From assembly GCA_902778985.1 (NCBI GenBank), contig CACYZS010000048.1:1-7764 (forward strand): a DNA stretch of 7,764 bases, in the 5' to 3' direction. The position numbers and the translations under genes are program-made. Positions 4,772-7,764 of the stretch are shown piece by piece. Position 1 is the stretch's first letter, and the number at the start of each line of letters is the position of its first letter. The notes below the pieces were generated by a model. It was not told the DNA's origin. It was given only the letters and a program-made list of their open reading frames with translations, and did not search any database. This DNA comes from an uncultured Ruminococcus sp. (GTDB taxonomy: Bacteria; Bacillota; Clostridia; Oscillospirales; CAG-272).

Positions 4772-5367
4772 GGCGTCTCCTTTCCCGGTTCGTATCCGGC
4801 GTCGCGGAGCAGTTTCGCAAGCAGTTTGCGGGGCAGCCCGATCACGTTGTCGATCTCTCCGTCCACCTTCTGCACGAAGCGCACGGCGCCCGCCTGGATC
4901 CCGTAGGCGCCCGCCTTGTCCATCGGCTCGCCGGTCGCGACGTAGTCCGCGATCTCCTCTTTTGAGAGCGGGCGGAAGGTGACGGCGGTGGTCTCCACAC
5001 CCGAAAAGATCCGCCCGCCGACGGCGACGGCGACTCCGGTCACGACGTGGTGCCGCGCCCCCGAAAGGGACGAGAGCATCGCGGTCGCCTCGGCTTCGTC
5101 CCTCGGTTTTCCGAGCGGCACGCCGTTCAGTTCGACGAGTGTGTCCGCCCCGATAACGAACACGGGGGCGGCTTTCAAAATATCAGGCGGCAGAGTGGTT
5201 TCCACCGCTTTTGCCTTGCGTTCTGCAAGGATCCGGACGCCCTCGGCGGGCGGGGTGCCGGCGGGCAGGTCTTCGTCGGCTCGGCTGACCAGGATCCGGA
5301 ACGCGTAGCCCGCGTTTGTCATGAGTTCCCGGCGGCGCGGGGACTGGGAGGCAAGGATCAGTTCCAT
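4768..5367 (-). CDS. maf: Maf-family nucleoside triphosphate pyrophosphatase
   Basis: It hydrolyses nucleoside triphosphates, in this subfamily chiefly dTTP and UTP and modified pyrimidine forms, to the monophosphate and pyrophosphate. It is a house-cleaning enzyme that has also been linked to septum formation in B. subtilis. The full 199 residues match family length. Motifs in order are SQSPRRRELM (7-16) for phosphate binding, VIGADTLV (71-78) with catalytic Asp75, LGKP (85-88), SLSGARHHVVTG (100-111), EPMDKAGAYGIQ (147-158), and a final VIGLPRKLL. The SPRR-x-E and DKAGAYGIQ forms are those of the YhdE branch (dTTP/UTP) rather than the YceF branch. It begins 20 nt after the U32 gene, with an AAAGGT ribosome site, and its stop overlaps the nth start. 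Confidence 0.93.
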   Translation of the reverse strand: MELILASQSPRRRELMTNAGYAFRILVSRADEDLPAGTPPAEGVRILAERKAKAVETTLPPDILKAAPVFVIGADTLVELNGVPLGKPRDEAEATAMLSSLSGARHHVVTGVAVAVGGRIFSGVETTAVTFRPLSKEEIADYVATGEPMDKAGAYGIQAGAVRFVQKVDGEIDNVIGLPRKLLAKLLRDAGYEPGKETP

Positions 5368-5387
5368 ATCGTTTTGACCTTTCGGCG

Positions 5388-7400
5388 TCAGAATGTGCGG
5401 GGCATCCGCCGGACGGCGCCGTCAAGCGGTTTTCCCGAGAGGAAGGAGGCGAGGATCTCCCGCGCCCGGGCGGGCGGCTCGACCGAGAAATACAGGTGCA
5501 GGCGGGACAACCCCGCCGCGTCGAGTTCGGCGCGCTTGTCCCCGAGGTAGGTCGGGACGCCGTTCAGGATCTGGTTGCGGTGCGGGTACTCGCGGAGCAG
5601 GGGGAATTTCGCCCCCGTCCGGTCGGTGAAAACGGCTTTGTTACACTTTTCACACCCGAAGTTCTCGCGAATGAAGCAGCGTTCGGTCAGCATCAGCGGC
5701 AGATGCCCGTAGGCAAGGATCCGTCCGCCGACCGCCGCCGCCGCGGGCAGGGGCAGTTCGGGCGAGAGGATCGCGTCGGAAAGACCCGCCGAACAGAGCG
5801 CGTTCGCCGCGGCGCGGTTGGTGATATTCAGCCGCTGCGAGCCGATCACGGTGAAGCCGAGCGACCGGGCGAACCCGATCTGCCCGACGTTGTGGACAAG
5901 GGCAAGTTTGACCCCGCGCTCGCGCGCCGCCGTCGCCATCTTTTTCGCCTCTTCCCGTTCGCCGTCGAAGATCACGGCGGGGAAGGAGACGCCCGAAGGG
6001 GTCGTCGCTCCCGGCGTTTCCCACGCCGGAAGATAGGTCTCGGCGTTTTCGGGGAGCAGGGGCGCGATCGCGTCGAGTTGCTCTGCCGTCCGGCAGAAGA
6101 CCGAGAGCAGGGGAGCGTCGGGGAAGGGACGGTCAAAGGTCTTTTCCGTATCGGGCAGGGGCGCGCGGCGCTCGCCCGTCTCCCACGCCGCAACGGCGTC
6201 GCGGCGCAGCCGGTTGACCGCGCCGGGGGAGAGGTTCAGCCCGGGGGCAAGATCGATCTTGATCTTCGCGGGATCGCAGGTAAAGAAGGTGCCGCCGAGT
6301 TTGGCGAGGCGCGTGGCGAGGGCGTCGGGATCGAGCGGGGCGCTCTTTGCCGTCTCGGGCGTGTCCCCTTCGACCGTGACGCTCCGCCCCGCCGCCGTCA
6401 GCGTCAGAGCGGCGGGAGCACCCGGAAGAACCGTGCAGGACAGGTCGGCTTCGACGGGGATCGGGGGGATCGCGGCGTCGTTTGCTTCGCGCGAGTTCGC
6501 CTTATCGGTCGCCGAGCGCACGCCGAGCATACCGCGCCCGAGGTTCCCTGACAGATACCCGTCGGTGAACCCGCCGCGCGAGAAGATGCGCTCGAGTTCG
6601 GCGATCTCGCCCGGCGTCGCGGCGCGCCCTTCGTCGAGCAGTCGGCGGTAGACCGAGGTCACGCCGTAAACGTAGCCGGGGCTTTTCATGCGCCCCTCGA
6701 TCTTCAGCGACGCAACGCCCGACGCGATCAGGGCGGGGATATGCGGGGCAAGGCAGAGGTCGCGGAGCGAAAGGCGCTCTTTCCCGTCGTAGGGAAGACG
6801 GCAGGGCTGGGCGCAGGCGCCGCGGTTGCCGCTCCGTCCGCCGATAAGCGAACTGAACAGGCATTGTCCGGAGTGACAGACGCAGAGCGCGCCGTGCAGA
6901 AAGATCTCGGTTTCGGGGATCGCGTTTTTGGTGACCGATACGATCTCGGAGAGCGGCAGTTCCCGCGCCAGAACGACGCGGCGCGCGCCGAGCCCCGCGA
7001 GCAGGTCGCACCCCTCGGTCGAGTGGGCGGACGCCTGCGTGCTGGCGTGGACCGACAGATCGGGGTAGCGTTCGGCGATCCGCAAGATCAGCCCCGCGTC
7101 CGCGACGATCAGGGCGTCGACCCCGCGTTCGCGGAGTTCCCCCGCGCGCTTGACGGCGGTCTCCCGTTCGCGCTCGGAGAGCAGGGTGTTCAGCGTGACG
7201 TACGCCTTCGCGCCGTGCAGATGGCAGTAGACCACCGCCCGGGCGATCTCTTCGTCGTCGAAGTTGCGGGCGAAGGCGCGGGCGTTCAGTTGTTTGCCGC
7301 CGAAGTAGACCGCGTCGGCGCCCGCGTTGACCGCGGCGACAAGCGCCTCAAACGATCCGGCGGGGGAAAGCAGTTCCGGCAGGGTGCTTTTTCGAAACAT
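5388..7400 (-). CDS. U32-family 'peptidase', RlhA-like (probable tRNA/rRNA hydroxylation factor)
   Basis: A 670-residue U32 protein. The N-terminal barrel begins ELLSPAGSFEAL with NAGADAVYFGG (26-35). The U32 signature lies at 165-183 (EIFLHGALC, then CHSGQCLFS), with Phe at a usually aliphatic position. A cysteine cluster C173, C175, C180, C196, C200 includes the GNRGACAQPCR stretch. A middle region of about 310-420 resembles the DUF3656 insert. The C-terminal part has a second Cys group C575, C583, C586 and the YPHRNQILNG segment. Although labelled peptidases, related proteins RlhA and TrhP hydroxylate 23S rRNA C2501 and tRNA U34, and the UbiU/V relatives carry [4Fe-4S] clusters. The length is close to E. 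coli RlhA (about 650), so RNA hydroxylation is the likelier job, but the substrate is inferred. ATG 7400 follows GAAAGGACGG. It is first in the operon. Confidence 0.88.
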   Translation of the reverse strand: MFRKSTLPELLSPAGSFEALVAAVNAGADAVYFGGKQLNARAFARNFDDEEIARAVVYCHLHGAKAYVTLNTLLSERERETAVKRAGELRERGVDALIVADAGLILRIAERYPDLSVHASTQASAHSTEGCDLLAGLGARRVVLARELPLSEIVSVTKNAIPETEIFLHGALCVCHSGQCLFSSLIGGRSGNRGACAQPCRLPYDGKERLSLRDLCLAPHIPALIASGVASLKIEGRMKSPGYVYGVTSVYRRLLDEGRAATPGEIAELERIFSRGGFTDGYLSGNLGRGMLGVRSATDKANSREANDAAIPPIPVEADLSCTVLPGAPAALTLTAAGRSVTVEGDTPETAKSAPLDPDALATRLAKLGGTFFTCDPAKIKIDLAPGLNLSPGAVNRLRRDAVAAWETGERRAPLPDTEKTFDRPFPDAPLLSVFCRTAEQLDAIAPLLPENAETYLPAWETPGATTPSGVSFPAVIFDGEREEAKKMATAARERGVKLALVHNVGQIGFARSLGFTVIGSQRLNITNRAAANALCSAGLSDAILSPELPLPAAAAVGGRILAYGHLPLMLTERCFIRENFGCEKCNKAVFTDRTGAKFPLLREYPHRNQILNGVPTYLGDKRAELDAAGLSRLHLYFSVEPPARAREILASFLSGKPLDGAVRRMPRTF

Positions 7401-7462
7401 GATCCGTCCTTTCGCTTTCGTTTCGGTCCCCGAAAACGCGTCGCGGGACCGTGCTTGTCTCC

Positions 7463-7491
7463 ATTATACAACAAAAAGCGGCGAAAGGGAA
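7463..7491 (-). promoter_or_regulatory. Probable promoter of the U32-maf-nth-rnmV operon
   Basis: A perfect TATAAT on the minus strand (7463-7468) lies about 60 bp before the U32 start codon. The -35 at 17 bp spacing (7486-7491, TTCCCT) matches only half of TTGACA, so the promoter would be weaker than the two at the tRNA/suf junction. The leader holds a short inverted repeat GGTCCC/GGGACC (7425-7430 with 7445-7450). Confidence 0.55.
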
Positions 7492-7503
7492 GAGCGCGAC
7501 GCA

Positions 7504-7542
7504 AAAACGCGTCTTTCGTCCGGTGAACAAAAGACGCGTTTT
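7504..7542. terminator. Bidirectional-looking intrinsic terminator
   Basis: AAAACGCGTCTTT (7504-7516) pairs perfectly with AAAGACGCGTTTT (7530-7542) around a 13-nt loop. Because the stem base is an A/T run, transcripts in either direction end in U: five T on the minus strand, four on the plus strand. It sits just upstream of the U32 promoter and would insulate that operon from a minus-strand gene beyond the window. Confidence 0.65.
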
Positions 7543-7764
7543 CCACATAGTCGTTGCGCTGAAAGGGATCGATCCGAAGAAAGAACGGCGAAAAGGCACG
7601 AGCAATCATTGCCGCCGTGCGGTTCGCCTCTGCAAACCGGATTTTATCGACGGATCAAAATGCCTTTTCTTATTTATTTCGTTTTCCAGTATTATCCGAC
7701 CCTCTGATCTCTTCGTGGTAGAAATAATCCACTATTACTGGATGCCCCTGCGGAACCCTGCCAT
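7543..7764. other. Intergenic right end, becoming AT-rich; possible partial minus-strand frame
   Basis: No complete gene is supported. GC falls towards the window end. A minus-strand frame is open from the edge (7762) to a TAA at 7670-7672 and gives about 30 residues (beginning GRVPQGHPVIVDYFYHEEI), which could be the C-terminus of a gene lying outside, with the terminator at 7504-7542 behind it. It is too short to identify. Small inverted repeats CCAGTA/TACTGG (7686-7691 with 7736-7741) and GTGG/CCAC (7715-7718 with 7729-7732) are also present. Confidence 0.35.

Noticed and set aside
5496..6551. 351-codon plus-strand frame opposite the U32 gene.
   Set aside because: It is a mirror of the strongly conserved U32 protein; its open state follows from high GC and codon bias.
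7566..7575. Perfect palindrome GGATCGATCC.
   Set aside because: Ten bases of palindrome are expected by chance in this length, and it has no relation to a promoter or gene start.

Overview
The window looks like a chromosomal segment of a high-GC member of the Clostridia, probably an uncultured gut lineage. This is inferred from three things: an RNase M5 gene with the clostridial C-terminal domain, a two-gene minimal SUF system of the kind found in anaerobes and archaea, and strong Shine-Dalgarno sites with consensus vegetative promoters. Most of the DNA is GC-rich (about 60-65% by eye). Clear exceptions are an AT-rich island at about 300-660 and the right-hand end after about 7640.

Layout from left to right. 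Positions 1-297 hold the C-terminal end of a cyclic-di-GMP phosphodiesterase (EAL) domain protein. Positions 345-638 hold an unrecognised 97-residue ORF with about 36% GC, unlike everything around it. Positions 700-933 are non-coding but highly structured. They contain two related direct repeats, an imperfect long inverted repeat enclosing two hairpins (a three-way-junction layout at 758-883), and a separate 20-bp stem (890-933) that ends 1 nt from the mature 3' end of a tRNA-Lys(CTT) gene on the minus strand. That tRNA and the suf-like operon are driven by two divergent promoters, both with perfect TTGACA-17-TATAAT layout.

Positions 1226-2888 encode a SufC-type ATPase and a short SufB/SufD-type scaffold. 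They form a tightly coupled pair without desulfurase or other suf genes and are followed by a good intrinsic terminator and a second perfect hairpin. A purine-rich stretch without a convincing gene (2971-3229) leads to a small DUF6514-like protein (3266-3529).

From 7400 down to 3532 the minus strand carries one compact operon: a U32-family protein (RlhA-like), Maf nucleotide pyrophosphatase, endonuclease III and RNase M5. The genes overlap or are separated by at most 20 nt. The set mixes RNA modification or maturation with nucleotide-pool and DNA quality control. It converges on the DUF6514-like gene with only 2 nt between stop codons. Upstream of the operon are a TATAAT promoter, a terminator-like hairpin and a short AT-rich stretch running to the window end.

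The most unusual part is the structured, repeat-rich 700-933 block beside tRNA-Lys, together with the AT-rich orphan ORF next to it. The other genes are recognisable housekeeping functions.
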